64,000 nt of DNA from Ovis canadensis (GCF_042477335.2 NC_091247.1:8206501-8270500); one strand, 5' to 3'; positions 32,871 to 44,690 are shown, counted from the stretch's first letter. Numbers and translations are program-made. Notes: generated by a model not told the origin, from the sequence alone.

Positions 32871-33074
32871 CACGTACTAAGGTTTGGGGAAGTTTCAGCT
32901 GTGATGATGCGGAGGAGGACAGGCCAGTGTCAGAGGCACCATCTAAAGGGTGTTCCTGCTGAGCCCTGTATGGTGACCACAAGCACATATGATGGAGTTC
33001 CCCGCAAAAGGGCCCCTGAGCCCTGTTGTGATGCTTGCCCCTGAAAGGATTACTGTCAGTAGTGGCCTTTTTTT

Positions 33075-33262
33075 CATATCTCTCTTTATTTATTTACTTC
33101 TCTGACTGCACCAGGTCTTAGTTGCAGCACGTGTGATCCTTAGTTGCAGTGCTCGAATTCTTAGCTGCAGCATGTGGGATCTAGTTCCCTGACCAGGGAC
33201 GGAACCCAGGCCCCCTGAGTTGGGAGTGCAGAGTCTTAGCCATTGGACCACCCGGGAAGGCC
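33075..33262 (-). mobile_element. CHR-2-type SINE
   Basis: A minus-strand copy, 'ctagttccctgaccaggga' to 'ggaccacccgggaaggcc'. Confidence 0.86.
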
Positions 33263-33344
33263 CTTTCTTTCCCTCGACACTGATTCACTGGCCTCCTGTT
33301 ATGTGCTTGGCCCAGGAGGGAGAATGGACGGACACTCTTTCCTG

Positions 33345-33670
33345 AAATGGGAATAATGACTGTTTGTTCTTGTTCTAACAAAATACCACAGACTGGGTGT
33401 TTTACAAGCAACAGAAATGTATTTCTCACAGTTCTGAAAGCAGGAAAGTCCAAGATCAAGGTACTGGCAGATTCTGTGTCTGTTGAGGGCCTGTCTTCTC
33501 GTTGTGCCCTCACATAGCGTGCATGGGGTAGGGGAGCTCTCTAGGGTCTCTTGTATAGGGGCACGAATCCTTTTTATGGGGACTCCACCCTCATGACCCA
33601 ATTACTTCCAAAGCCCCACTGTCAAATACCATCATGCTGGGGGGTAGGGTTTCAACACATTAATTTAGGT
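33345..33670. mobile_element. Ancient repeat of unresolved family
   Basis: It matches the element at 23481-24725 in word order ('aaataccacagactgggtg', 'gaaagtccaagatcaagg', 'ccctcatgacccaattac'). Confidence 0.45.
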
Positions 33671-34015
33671 GTGCACCTAAATTAGGTGCTCCTAAATTGG
33701 CTTAGGAGCACAGGGCTTAGCCCCAGGCATGTTCCCCCAGGGTGAGGTCAATACCTAGAAGCTGTTATCTAGACAAAGAGAAATGACAGCATCAGAGTAT
33801 CAGGGCCTCCTTGAAAGCCAACCCCCTTGCCAGAGATGGGTCAACACTGCCCTGCCTTGGGGCTGTGTCACTGGGGATACATCACCACTTTGATTTCAAT
33901 CCTCTCTGCCAACAAAACCACACTGAGATCATGACTCTTTTCTGATTGTTCGCACTTGTGCTTACGTCGGTGAATGGCACAGGACACTCGGTTTTTGATC
34001 GGGTTGAATAGGCAC
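33671..34015. other. Single-copy sequence, no features
   Basis: A small duplicated word pair ('taggtgtgcacctaaattagg') is the only structure. No gene. Confidence 0.4.
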
Positions 34016-34180
34016 TATTCTAAGCACTTTGCAAAAATCTACTCATTCATTACTAATAACATCCCTGGTAAATAAATAGGTAATTTACGTCCATTTTAGA
34101 GGTCAGGAAACAGATGGTTACATAACTTGTCTAAGGTTACATAGCCAACTAGTGACAGAGTTGGAATTTGGACCCTGGGA
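34015..34180 (-). mobile_element. MIR SINE
   Basis: 'ctattctaagcactttgcaa', 'cattttagaggtcaggaaac' and 'ctaaggttacatagccaact' are MIR in the minus orientation. Confidence 0.78.
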
Positions 34181-34549
34181 GGTATTTATTGAAGGAAGGA
34201 AGGGAAAGGTGAGGGGTGGGGCCTGGGGGCTGTAGTTCTCAAACGCAGAATCAGAGAACAGGGTCTAGCCCACTCCCCTGTTGTTCTACAAGTGGGAAGT
34301 GGGGACCAAGGTCTGGGAGGGTGGGGCCCTACATCCAACCAGGAGAAAAAATTCAGCATTCCCAGTTCTCAGTTAGAAGTTTGGGATGCATTAGAAAATT
34401 CTAAGCACTGAATTCCTCACTATCCCTGGAAAGACTTTCACAGTAAGTTGAGTAGAAGGGACAGGTTACAAAATGGTGTGATGTTAATATTTGGTGATAT
34501 TTCATAACATCTTATGAAATTCAAGAACTTTTTGGCCAGTCCAATAGCT

Positions 34550-34770
34550 AATATTTGACTAGTGTGTCCCTTCTGCCAGGTAATTTGTGTACATTACTAT
34601 CTTGTAGAATCCTTAAAAGAATTTCCTGAGGTAAGTATGGTCGCTGAACCCATTTTACAGCTGTAAAAACTGAGGTTCAGAGTTTTCAAGCAACTGGCTC
34701 CAGGTCACAGAGCTATTGACTGAAGGAGTCTGGAACTCACACCATGGTCCCTACTGCAGCCCCTGTCCCT
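34550..34770 (-). mobile_element. MIR SINE
   Basis: 'cccattttacagctgtaaaa', 'actgaggttcagagttttca' and 'ccaggtcacagagctattg' are MIR in the minus orientation. Confidence 0.75.
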
Positions 34771-34834
34771 CTCTGATCCCCCAGTGCCTCATCATTAAAT
34801 GATAGGACTGATGATCTTCACATTTAAAAGGAAC

Positions 34835-34943
34835 AGATAGCTAGTTGGGACCTGCTCTGTGGCACAGGGAGCTCAGTTTGGTGCTCTGTCATGACCTAGA
34901 GGGGTGGGACAGAGGTGGGGTGGAAGGGAGGTCCCAGAGGGAG

Positions 34944-34987
<44 letters not shown>

Positions 34988-35060
34988 GCTGATTTACTTT
35001 CTTGTACAGCAGAAACTAACAGGACCTTGTAAAGAAATTATACTCCAATAAAAAAATAAT
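34835..35060 (+). mobile_element. L1 3' end with (TA)18
   Basis: A plus-strand L1 3' UTR ('gtggcacagggagctcagtt', 'attatactccaataaaaaaa'). A perfect (TA)18 lies at 34946-34981. Confidence 0.82.
34946..34981 (+). repeat. (TA)18 dinucleotide repeat
   Basis: 36 bp of uninterrupted TA. Confidence 0.97.
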
Positions 35061-36983
35061 AGCTATCATTATGTATTGAATGGATAACTAACAAAGTCCC
35101 ACTGTATAGCACAGGGAACTATATTCAGTTTCCTATGATAAACCATAATGGAAAAGAATATATAGAAAAGAATCAGTTCAGTTCAATCACTCAGTCATGT
35201 CCGATTCTTTGCGACCCCATGGACTGCAGCATGCCAGGCTTCCCTGTCCATCAGCAACTCCCGGAGCTTGCTCAAACTCATGTTCATCAAGTCGGTAATG
35301 CCATCCAACCATCTCATCCTCTGTCATCCCCTTCTCCCACTGCCTTCAGTCTTTCCCAGCATCAGGGTCTTTTCCAAGGAGTCAATTCTTTGCGTCTGGT
35401 GGCCAACGTTTTGGAGTTTCATCTTCAACATCAGTCCTTCCAATGAATATTCGGGACTGATTTCCTTGAGGGTTGACTGGTTGAATTGCCTTGCAGTCCA
35501 AGGGACTCTCAAGAGTTTTCTCCAACAACACAGTTCAAAACCATCAATTCTTTGGCACTCAGCTTTCTTTATAGTCCAACTCTCACATCCATACCATAGC
35601 TTTGACTAGATGGACCTTTGTTGGCAAAGTGATGTCTCTGCTTTTTAATATGTTGTCTAGGTTTGTCATAGGTTTTCTTCCAAGGAGCAAACGTCTTTTA
35701 ATTTCATGGCCACAGTCACCATCTGCAGTGATTTTGGAGCCCAAAGAAATAAACTCTGTCACTCTTTCCATTGTTTCCCCCATCTATTTGTCATGAAGTG
35801 ATGGGATTGGATGCCATAATCATAGTTTTTTGAATGTTGAGCTTTAAGCCAACTTTTTCACTCTCCTCTTTCACTTTCACCAAGAGGCTCTTTAGTTCTT
35901 CTTCACTTTCTTGCCATAAGGGTGGTGTCACCTGAGTATCTGAGTTTATTGATATTTCCCCTGGCAATCTAAATTCCAGCTTGTGCTTCATCCAGCCTGG
36001 CATTTCACATGATGTACTCTGCATAGAAGTTAAATAAGCAGGGTGACAATATACAGGCTTGATGTACTCCTTTCCCAATTTGGAACCAGTCTGTTGTTCC
36101 ATGTCCGCTTCTAACTGCTGCTTCTTGACCTGCGTACAGATTTCTCAGGAGGTAGGTAAGGTGGTCTGGTATTCCCATCTCTTGAAGAATTTTCCACAGT
36201 TTGTTCTGATCTGCACAGTCAAAGGCTTCAGTGTAATCAATGAAACAGAAGTAGATGCTTTTCTGGTATTTTCCTGCCTTTTCTATGATCCAGCAAATGT
36301 TGGCAATTTGATCTCTGGTTCCTCTGCCTTTTCTAAATCCAACTTGAACATCTGGAAGTTCACAGTTCACTTGCTGTTGAAGCCTGGCTTCAAGAATTTT
36401 GAGCATTACTTTGCTAGCATGTGAGATGAGTGCAATTGTGTGGTAGTCTGAACATTCTTTGGCATTGCCTTTCTTTGGGATTGGAATGAAAACTGACCTT
36501 TTCCAGTCCTGTGGCCACTGCTGAGTTTTCCAAATTTGCTGGCATATTGAGTGCAGCACTTTCACAGCATCATCTTTTAGGATTTGAAACAACTTAACTG
36601 GAATTCCATCACCTCCACTAGCTTTGTTTGTAGTGATGCTCCCTAAGGTCCACTTGACTTCACTTTCCAGGATGTCTGGCTCTAGGTGAGTGATCACACC
36701 ATTGTGGTTATCTGGGTCATGAAGATCTTTTTCATAGAGTTCTTCTGTATAGTCTTGCCACTTCTTCTTAATATCTTCTGCTTCTGTTAGGTCCATATCA
36801 TTTCTGTCCTTTATTGGGCCCATCTTTGCATGAAATGTTTTCTCGGTATCTCTAATTTTCTTGAAGAGATCTCTAGATATTATTATATAGAAAAGAATAT
36901 ATATATATATATATATAACTGAATCAATTTGCTGTATAGCAGAAATTAACAAAACATTGTAAATCAACTATATTTTCATTTTT
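35061..36983 (+). mobile_element. Second L1 3' UTR, split by BovB
   Basis: 35061-35173 ('tgtatagcacagggaactat', 'ataaaccataatggaaaaga') continues at 36899-36983 ('gctgtatagcagaaattaac', 'attgtaaatcaactatattt'). The BovB and its 15-bp TSD lie between. Confidence 0.88.
35174..36883 (-). mobile_element. BovB LINE, 1.7 kb, defective, with 15-bp TSD
   Basis: This is the largest BovB copy here. The exact TSD tatatagaaaagaat lies at 35159-35173 and 36884-36898. On the minus strand the ORF2 reverse-transcriptase region is open from 36883 down to 36005: it shows the 'FIPIPKKGNAKECSDY' block, the motif-A-like 'FIDYTEAFDCAD' and the motif-B area 'QACILSPCLFN', where the family normally has QGC (from memory). 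A stop (TGA) follows EYIM at 36005. Further on, the catalytic motif reads YSGD (35927-35938) in place of YADD. The copy is 5'-truncated and cannot be active. Confidence 0.95.
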
Positions 36984-36997
36984 AAAAATAGTTGTTG

Positions 36998-37302
36998 GGC
37001 TTCTCTGGTGGCTCAGTGGTAAAGAATCTACCTGCCAATGTAGGAGACATGGGTTTGATCCTTGGTCAGGGAAGATCCCGCATGCCCTGGAGCCAGTAAG
37101 CCCGAGAACTGCAACTAGTGAAGGCTGCGTGCCCTAGAGCCCGTGCTCCCCCAAAGAGAAGCCACCACAAGGAGCAGCCCAGAGCACCGAGCACTGCAAC
37201 CAGAGAGTAGATTCTACTTGCCACAACTAGAGAAAACCCCACATGGCAAATGAAGACCCAGCCCAGCCAAAAACAAATAATAAATAAAATTACGTGAAAG
37301 TA
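36998..37302 (+). mobile_element. CHR-1-type SINE with 14-bp TSD
   Basis: A full plus-strand copy. The exact duplication aaaaatagttgttg lies at 36984-36997 and 37303-37316. Confidence 0.93.
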
Positions 37303-37316
37303 AAAAATAGTTGTTG

Positions 37317-37985
37317 TTGACAGTAGCACCAAGCACTGTGACTAAGAAATCAGAAAAGAAGCAGAGCTCAGCAAGGGCTAAAGGGCTGTGCACATACCTA
37401 AGAGGCACCTAGGAGGACAGGGAAGTGACCTGGGAACACCTCTTCTCAGTAAACACAGCCCCGATCACCGGGTGAGAGGTGTTGGACTCTTGACCGGTTA
37501 TGTAAGCTCAGGAGCCACCTGCTGATGCCTGGCCTGCTGGGTGGGGGTCTGAAAAGGCTCAGAAGACAAAATCTAGCTCCAGAGTTCCCCTTTGAGGTCA
37601 CCTCCACATGGTCAGGCTTCCTGAGAAAGGCCTTGGCAACACATCCCAGAAATGGGACTTCTGCCTGCCCTTCAGGAAACCCCCAGAGGCCCCGTCTGTG
37701 GCTTCGATTTGACTTTGCACAGAAGGAATTCAACTGGACTCCATTTCCAGGGTGGCTCTGTGCCATACACTTTCCCCTCATGGTTTGTGTAACTGCGCAA
37801 AGGTGTCATTATCTTTGTTTTATGGGTGAGGACACTGAAAGAGGTTAATAACTTACTGGAAACAATAGGGCTGGGATTTGAACCCAGGTCACTTAAAACA
37901 AAAGGAAGGCCCCAGGAACTGTGTGTTCATCTTGAGATACATGTGGGAGGCAGAGAAGGAAAAGTTAAAGAGGCTAAATTCCTTT
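37317..37985. other. Unique sequence with a MIR fragment
   Basis: 37770-37890 is MIR-like ('gacactgaaagaggttaata', 'ggatttgaacccaggtca'). The rest is single copy without a recognisable exon. Confidence 0.45.
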
Positions 37986-37989
37986 CTTT

Positions 37990-38112
37990 CTTTCTTTTTT
38001 TTTTTTCCAGCTGTGCCCCTTGTAGGATCTTAGTTCCCCAACCAGGGACTGAATTCAGGCCTTTGGCAGTGAAAGCATGGAGTCCTAACACTGGACCACC
38101 AAGAAACTCCCC
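37990..38112 (-). mobile_element. CHR-2-type SINE
   Basis: A T-rich tail, 'ttagttccccaaccaggga' and the head 'ggaccaccaagaaactcc'. Confidence 0.84.
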
Positions 38113-38149
38113 AAATTCCTGACTCTTACTGTCCATGTGGGGAACTGGC

Positions 38150-38560
38150 CTGAAATAATCACATCATCCTTTCTCTAAAATCTTCTAGGCTCCCCATTAC
38201 CTTTAGCATAAAGCACAATACAACATCATCAACATGGCCTGCAAGGTCCTCCTGCATACCTTTCTAGCCCTCCCCGGCCTCTCATAGATCCTGGATGCCT
38301 ATCTCAGTTTACAATTTCCTCTCCACCAACTCTCCTCTGCTCTGGCTGACTTCTATCCATTGCTTGGACTCAGGCTTACATGCCACTTCCTTACGAAAGT
38401 CTGCCCTGATCACACGCACCAGGTTGGGCCCCTCTAGGTTCTCACTGCTCCCTCGACTCCTTCTGACCCCAGGTGTACCACAGCTCTCATCGCCTGGGCC
38501 ACAGTCACAGAGCAGATGGCGTGATAAATGTCTGTGAATGAAAAATGAATCAATGAAGTG
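38150..38560 (+). mobile_element. L2 LINE remnant
   Basis: 'catggcctgcaaggtcctcc', 'cttacatgccacttccttac', 'gaaagtctgccctgatcac' and the end 'tgtgaatgaaaaatgaatca' follow the order of L2. Confidence 0.7.
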
Positions 38561-39100
38561 CTTGGCAGACCTTGGAAGACTGGGGCCGGGGGCAGACAGA
38601 GGGCGAAGGTGGCAAGGCTGCTGGCTTCACCTGCAGGTTGTATTAATGACATTACTGCAAGGGCAGGGCCAGTGCCCAGAGCTGGGAACACAGGCTGAAG
38701 TTTGGACTGTCCCATCAGCGATCTAGAATCCTGGGCTGAGGGCTGATGGGAGCCAAAGTCCTGGTTTAAGAATATAAGCCTGGTCTTGAAGCTGTGGGGG
38801 AAGATGGGCAGCTCTGGGGAAGACCACTCATGGGTCTCTGAACACAGTGGAAATGAGGCCCAGCTGCTGGGAAGGCTCTCATGTTTCAACCTGGGAATGT
38901 GGCCTGACTTTCCACAGTGTCGGGTCAGTCATTGGGCCTTGGCCTTCACATACTCACTAATCAAATCTGCCCCAAAACCCCAGGAGTCAGGGACTGCTCT
39001 GGCCCCACTGGACAGATGGGAAAACCGAGACTTAGAGATGTTGAGTGACCTGCCCCAAGTCACACAAGGACTCGTCACTGCTGCCTTAATTAAGCTGCTA
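38561..39100. other. Single-copy sequence with MIR fragment
   Basis: 38995-39070 is MIR-like ('ccactggacagatgggaaaa'). No gene. Confidence 0.45.
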
Positions 39101-39111
39101 TATTACAGCTT

Positions 39112-39474
39112 CAGTTCAGTTCAGTCACTCAGCCATGTCCAACTCTTTGTGACCCCATGGACTGTAGCATGCCAGGCCTCTCTGTTCATCACCAACTCCC
39201 AAAGCTTGCTAAAACTCATGTCCGTCGAGTCGGTGATGCCATCTAGCCATATCATCCTCTGTCGTCCCCTTCTCCTCCCGCCTTCAATCTTTCCCAGCAT
39301 CAGAGTCTTTTCCAAGGAGTCAGTTCTTCGCATCAGGTGCCAAAGTATTGAAGTTTCAGCTTCAGCATTAGTCCTTCCAATGAATATTCGGGACTGATTT
39401 CCTTTCTTTAGGATGGACTGGTTGGATCTCCTTGCAGTCCAAGGGGCTCTCAAGAGTCTTCTCCAACACCACAG
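39112..39474 (-). mobile_element. Short BovB 3' end with TSD
   Basis: 363 bp of the BovB 3' end on the minus strand. An exact 11-bp TSD, tattacagctt, lies at 39101-39111 and 39475-39485. Confidence 0.94.
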
Positions 39475-39491
39475 TATTACAGCTTACTCAG

Positions 39492-39692
39492 GGGCTTCCC
39501 CCATGGCTCAGATGGTAAAGAATGTGCCCGCAATGCAGGAGACCCAGGTTCAGTCCCTGGGTCGGGAAGATCCCCTGGAGGAGGGAATGGCAGCCCGCTC
39601 CAAAATTCTTGCCTGGAGAATTCAATGGACAGAGGAGCCTGGCGGGCTACAGTCCATGAAGTCACAAAGAGTTGGACACCACTAAGTGACTA

Positions 39693-39730
<38 letters not shown>
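39492..39730 (+). mobile_element. Bov-tA with (AC)17 tail and TSD
   Basis: A plus-strand Bov-tA inserted at the edge of the BovB TSD. Its own 11-bp TSD, agcttactcag, lies at 39481-39491 and 39731-39741. The tail is a perfect (AC)17 at 39695-39728. Confidence 0.94.
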
Positions 39731-39732
<2 letters not shown>

Positions 39733-39975
39733 CTTACTCAGAAGTGGGGGACCTAAACCATCCAGAATTGTACCGTGTAATATGGTAGTCACTAGCCACC
39801 TGTGGCTATTTAAATGTTTAACTTAAATAGAGTTTAAAATTCAATTTCTCAGTCACATTAGCCACATTTTTAAGTGCTCAGTGGCCACATGCGCCTAGTG
39901 GTTAGCACACTGAATAGAGACAGAACATTTTCATCATTGCAGAAAGTTCTATTAATAGGGCTTGTCTAGACCATG

Positions 39976-40195
39976 GAGGGGCTTCCTAGGTGGCACAGTA
40001 GTAAAGAATCCATCTGTAATGCTGGAGATGCAAGAGATATGGGTTAGATCTCTGGGTGGGGAAGATCCCCTGGGGTAGGAAATGGCAATCTGTTCTGGTA
40101 TGCTTGCCTGGAAAGTTTCATGGACAGAGGATCCTGGCAGGGTACAGTCCATGGGGTTAGACATTACTGAGCCACTGAGCACACACAGCACAGAC
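39976..40195 (+). mobile_element. Bov-tA SINE, diverged
   Basis: A plus-strand copy with head 'ggggcttcctaggtggcacag' and end 'gagccactgagcacacac'. Confidence 0.86.
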
Positions 40196-40439
40196 TGTGG
40201 AGGTGGATGGATCTACAGAGACCACTTAAATCAAGGCTCTTATTTAGCAGACAGTGAAAGAGGGGTCAGGCACTCGTTCAAAGTCATACAGTGAATCAGT
40301 GACCGACGTGGAACTCAAAACCTGGGCTCCCGGCTCCTAATTCAGTGCTCTCTCCACTGAAGTAGGTTGATTCTTATCTCTTAACTGGGATTTGGTAAGA
40401 GCTGCTGTGAGACAGACACCATAAAGTTCAACGACCACT

Positions 40440-40820
40440 GATGAAGTGGAAGTAATACTTTAACATATATAATAGAGGTTGATATCCATAATATGTAATA
40501 AGCTACTACAAATAAATAATGAAAAGATGACTCAAATTTTTTAAAATGAACAGAGGACATAGTCAGGCAATTTACAGAAATTCAAAGTGGAAAAAAAAAA
40601 AAAAGGAAAAGATGCTAGTGAAAGAAAGGCAAGCACAATAGTAGAGGGCTTTTTGTTTTGTTTTCCAAACAGATTGGTAAAGATGGAGAAAGTGTGGAAT
40701 GGGCACTGTCTTATACTACCGATGAGAGTACAAATGGGCCCAGCCTTTTTGGCAGTTTGACAGCATGTCTCAACAGCAAATATGCAAATACCCTTTGACT
40801 CAGTAATCCTTGGGGTGGAA
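40440..40820 (+). mobile_element. L1 ORF2/3' fragment
   Basis: 'gatatccataatatgtaata', 'gacatagtcaggcaatttac' and 'gtttgacagcatgtctcaac' are old plus-strand L1 words. Confidence 0.65.
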
Positions 40821-41905
40821 CCCAGGGCCGCCTGACTCCAGATCTCATGTTCTGAACCATGACTACTCTCCGTGACTGATGGTCAGGCTTGGTTTGGGAA
40901 GGACAGAGTTGGCTGATCAACAGGGGGGACTTGTGGACTTGGACGTGGGAGGTTTAAGTAGGACAGATCACCATGGGTGACTTCTCTGTGGCCTTTATCT
41001 TTTTCTGTGACTGGCTCAGATATTAGCAAGGAGCGTAACATGAATCGATACACCCCTGGTCAGCTGCTGGGGTGGCTCAGCTGCCATTCCAGTTCTGCAA
41101 ATAATTGGAGCCCAGTCACCGGTGAATCAGCACTGACTGCCCTTGGCAAGCAGCACTGGGAAAATGGCTTGGCGTGGCACTCCACGCTGGCTGTCAGGTG
41201 ACCGAGAGAGCAAGCCAGCTGGGCAGATGCCCTCGGGGTGATTTGGGCAAGTGACATTTTCCACCCCGACCTCAGTTTCCCCTTTCTTTCTTCCTTTCAT
41301 CTTCTCTTCTTTTTTTTTGCTCCTTACTTTTTTCCTTCTGCCCTCCTACCTCCCTTTCAATGAGTGCCAAGTAGGCACCAGTTGTTGTGATGGAAAACAG
41401 AAGACAGCCCTCATTTTCTCTGTGTACAGGTTGGTAACTTGGGGGCACAGAGCAGGGAGAGAGTACTGTGCCTGATGTGGGGGAATGGAGTGGGGGAGGA
41501 GGCTTGAGCTGAAACCTGACACTAATAGTAGCTGTCACCAGTTGGGGAAGAGGACAAGGTCAGGAACTTTGGGCAGAGCTACAAGGGGCCTGAGAGGGGC
41601 AGGCAGGGAAAGGCTGAACAGTTGATTCCAGAGGGACCTGAATGCCTGGCTAAGAAACTTTATTTTTTTCTAAGAAACTTTGACTTTATCCAGACCATGA
41701 TGGAGAAGCACGGAAGGCTTTCTGTTAATACCCTTATAAAAACTAATATCCTTTTAATTATATAGTATTAAATTATAAAATAAATCTATCCTATTACCAA
41801 AAAACACAATATCCCAGAATATTCATTAAAATAAACATTTTCCAAACACTTGCCTTAGGTGGAAGCTTCTGATAACAATTCAGTGTATCCTTCGAGATTC
41901 TTTTC
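40821..41905. other. Unique intergenic island
   Basis: A pyrimidine-rich stretch lies at 41278-41360. No exon or known repeat is secure. Confidence 0.4.
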
Positions 41906-42367
41906 TGTGCTGTGGTCAGTCGCTCAGCTGCGTCCGACTCTATGCGACACCGTGGACTATAGCCCACCAGGCCCCTCTGTCTGTGGGATCCTCCAGGCAA
42001 GGATACTGGAGTGGGTTGCCATGCCCTCCTCCAGGGCATCTTCCCGACCCAGAGACTGAACCCTTGTCTCCTGGGTCACCTGTGTTGTAGGCAGATCCTT
42101 TACCTGCTGACTCATCGGGGAAGCCCCATTCTTTTCTAGCGCACATAAGAAACAAGGTGCGTGCTTAGTCATGTCCAACTCTTTTCGACCCCATGGACTA
42201 TAGCCCACCAGGCTCCTCTGTCTGTGGAATTTTCCAGGCAAGAGTATTTAAGTTGGTTGTCATTTCCTATCCCAGGGGATCTTCCTGACCCAGGGATCGA
42301 ATCCATTCTCTTGCATCTCCTGCATTGGCAGGTGGATTCTTTACCACTGCACCACCTGGAAAGCCCC
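41906..42367 (-). mobile_element. Two Bov-tA SINEs, same orientation
   Basis: Minus-strand copies at about 41906-42127 and 42152-42367, separated by 24 bp that include 'ttcttttctagcgcacata'. A closely similar pair occurs at 43752-44238. Confidence 0.9.
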
Positions 42368-42755
42368 ATAAATATGTCCATTTTTCCTGACAAAAGTAAA
42401 CTGATCCTTTACATAGCTTTACAAACACATCCTCTGTGTTTGCTTTGCCACAATAGAGTGGGTATCTCCCCCTCTGGCATCTCCTTCTCAACAGCTGAGA
42501 GCATTTCATTGATGAGGCTTCCCTTCATTCCACAAATATGTACGTATTTAACCCTACTGGGTACCAGGCATTGTCCCAGAAGCTGAGGATGGAGCAAAGC
42601 ACAAAATACATTACCTTCCCTCAAGGCCTCCCTCTTCCTACTGCCAGACATCAGGTTGCTTCCAATATTTTTGTGTAATATATAAGGGTGCAAGCCCATC
42701 TTGCACATCTAATTGAATGCATGTGTGAGTATTGCTTTGGGTAACTTCATTTTTT
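42368..42755. other. Old-repeat-like sequence
   Basis: 42500-42620 resembles an ancient mammalian repeat ('ctactgggtaccaggcattg'); 42640-42750 is L1-like. No gene. Confidence 0.35.
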
Positions 42756-42759
42756 TAAA

Positions 42760-42923
42760 TATTTATTTTTATTTATTTATTTTACTGTGCTGGGTCTTAG
42801 TCATGGCACTTGGGATCTTTAGTTGCAGCATGTGGTATCTTATTTCCTGACCAGGGATAGAACCCAGGCACCCTGTAATAGGAGCTTGGAGTCTTAGCCA
42901 CTGGACCACCAAGGAAATACCTG
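42760..42923 (-). mobile_element. CHR-2-type SINE
   Basis: A minus-strand copy, (TTTA)n tail first, 'atttcctgaccagggatag', head 'ggaccaccaaggaaatacc'. Confidence 0.84.
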
Positions 42924-43065
42924 GGCAACTTACTGAAAATGGACTTGTGCACATTGAATTTTGATAGTTATTGATGACACTGAGGAGTTTAAACTATGAG
43001 GTGACAAGGTTAAATCTTCAGTCATCCATCTACTCATCTATCCATGTAGCTATCCATTCATATAT

Positions 43066-43290
43066 GGGGCTTCCTAGGTGGCTGGGTGGTAAAGAATCCA
43101 CCCGCCAGTGTAGGAGACTCAAGAGACATGGGTTTGATCCCTGGGTCGGGAAGATTCCCTGGAATAGGAAATCATTTTTGATTGTACTCACTTCAGTACT
43201 CTTGCCTGGAAAATCCCATGGACAGAGGAGCCTGGTGGGCTGCAGTCCGTGGGGTCGAAAAAGAGTCAGACACAGCTAAGCAACTGAACA
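43066..43290 (+). mobile_element. Bov-tA SINE
   Basis: A plus-strand copy with a short insertion ('catttttgattgtactcact') in the middle. Confidence 0.88.
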
Positions 43291-43357
43291 TGCACATGCA
43301 TTCAAATATACACACGTACATCATATATACATGCATCTGTCTATGCATCAATTCCTT

Positions 43358-43470
43358 GGGGCTTCCCTTGTAGCTCAGTTGGTAAAGAATCTGCCTGCAG
43401 TGCAGGAGACTCAGGTTTGATCCCTGGGTTGGGAAGATCCCTTGGAGAAGGAAATGGCAACCCATCCTTA
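43358..43470 (+). mobile_element. Bov-tA head, 3'-truncated
   Basis: The head and middle are present; the copy stops after 'gaaatggcaacccatcc'. Confidence 0.87.
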
Positions 43471-43751
43471 GGCAACCATTTACTGAGAGTCTATGACGTG
43501 ACAGGCCATGAACTGGATGTGGGGACACCATGAGTGAGGTGTCTGACCCTGTGAGGCTCATGCTGTAATGAGAGAGAAGAAAAATATCATCACAAGAGTT
43601 TGTCCAGCATCAGATAAAGGTAGGGGTTCTCTAAGGGTACACCTCTTACTCCAGCTGTGCTTCTGTTCTACAGGCCGATGCCCCGGGCAATTCCTCCCAT
43701 TCCCCTGTATTCCTTCTTCACTCCTATCCCAGTGTTTCTGCTCACTTGCTG

Positions 43752-44238
43752 TTGTTTAGTCTATCAGTCATGTCTGATTCTTTTGCAACCCCATGCTGTA
43801 GCCCACCAGGCTCCTCTGTCTGTGGGATTTTGCAGGCAACAGTACTGGAGTGGGTTGCCATTTCCTACTCCAGGGGATCTTCCTGACCCAGAGATCAAAC
43901 CCGCATCTCCTGTGTTACCTGTGTTGCCAGCAGATTCTTTACTTGCTGAGCCACTGGGGAAGCCCCGTTCTTTTCTATGCACACATAAAAAAAAGATGCA
44001 TGTTCAGTCATGTCTGACTGTTTGTGACCGCCCCCCCGCCCCCCCCCCCCCCCCCCCAACGCTGGACTGTAGCCCTCTAGGCTGTTGTGTCCATGGAAAT
44101 TTCCAGGCAAGAGTACTGGGGTGGGTTGTCATTTCCTACTCCCCGGGATCCTTCCGACCCAGGGATCAAACCTGCATCTCTTGCGTCTCCTGCACCGGCA
44201 GGCGGATTCTTTACTGCTCAGCCACCAGGGAAGCCCAT
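43752..44238 (-). mobile_element. Two Bov-tA SINEs, second with a poly-C tract
   Basis: Minus-strand copies at about 43752-43968 and 43996-44238. In the second, the body is expanded by C7G then C19 at 44031-44057. Confidence 0.9.
44031..44057 (+). repeat. Poly-C tract inside Bov-tA
   Basis: C7, G, then C19. The minus strand is a G-run able to form a quadruplex. The length is likely to vary between individuals and to be error-prone in assemblies. Confidence 0.9.
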
Positions 44239-44339
44239 ACGCTCACGTAACTCCTGCCTTAAAGAACCTGGTGGCATTCAGTCAAATTCAAAATCCTGGG
44301 AATATTAAAAAGTTCTAGCGAGTAACTTTTATCTCTGCT

Positions 44340-44690
44340 TCACAGGAGTTCCCTCTCTCTTCCCGTCGTTCTGGCTTCACCCTGGTCTGAGCCACCAGTT
44401 TTCCGTTGGAATAGCTGTAACAGCCTCCTCACATGCCTGCCTGCCTGCCTGCCTGCCTGCCTCTATTCTTGCCTGCTGACGTTCAATCTGTTCTCCAAAA
44501 AATGGAAAAAACTGGCAAGAACTTTCAAAAAGGTATTTGGATCTTGTCACCCACCTGCTTATATCCTCCAGTGGTATCCTTTTGGGCTTAGAATGGAGTC
44601 TAAACTCCTTCCAGGCCCATGGCTCTCAAGTGAGCTGATTCCTGCCTGACTCCATACCCTTCTCTCCTCCCTCTATGCGCTCCCCTCCAG
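44340..44690 (+). mobile_element. L2 remnant with (TGCC)7
   Basis: 'cacccacctgcttatatcctcc' and 'gaatggagtctaaactcctt' fit L2. A perfect (TGCC)7 lies at 44434-44462. Confidence 0.65.
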
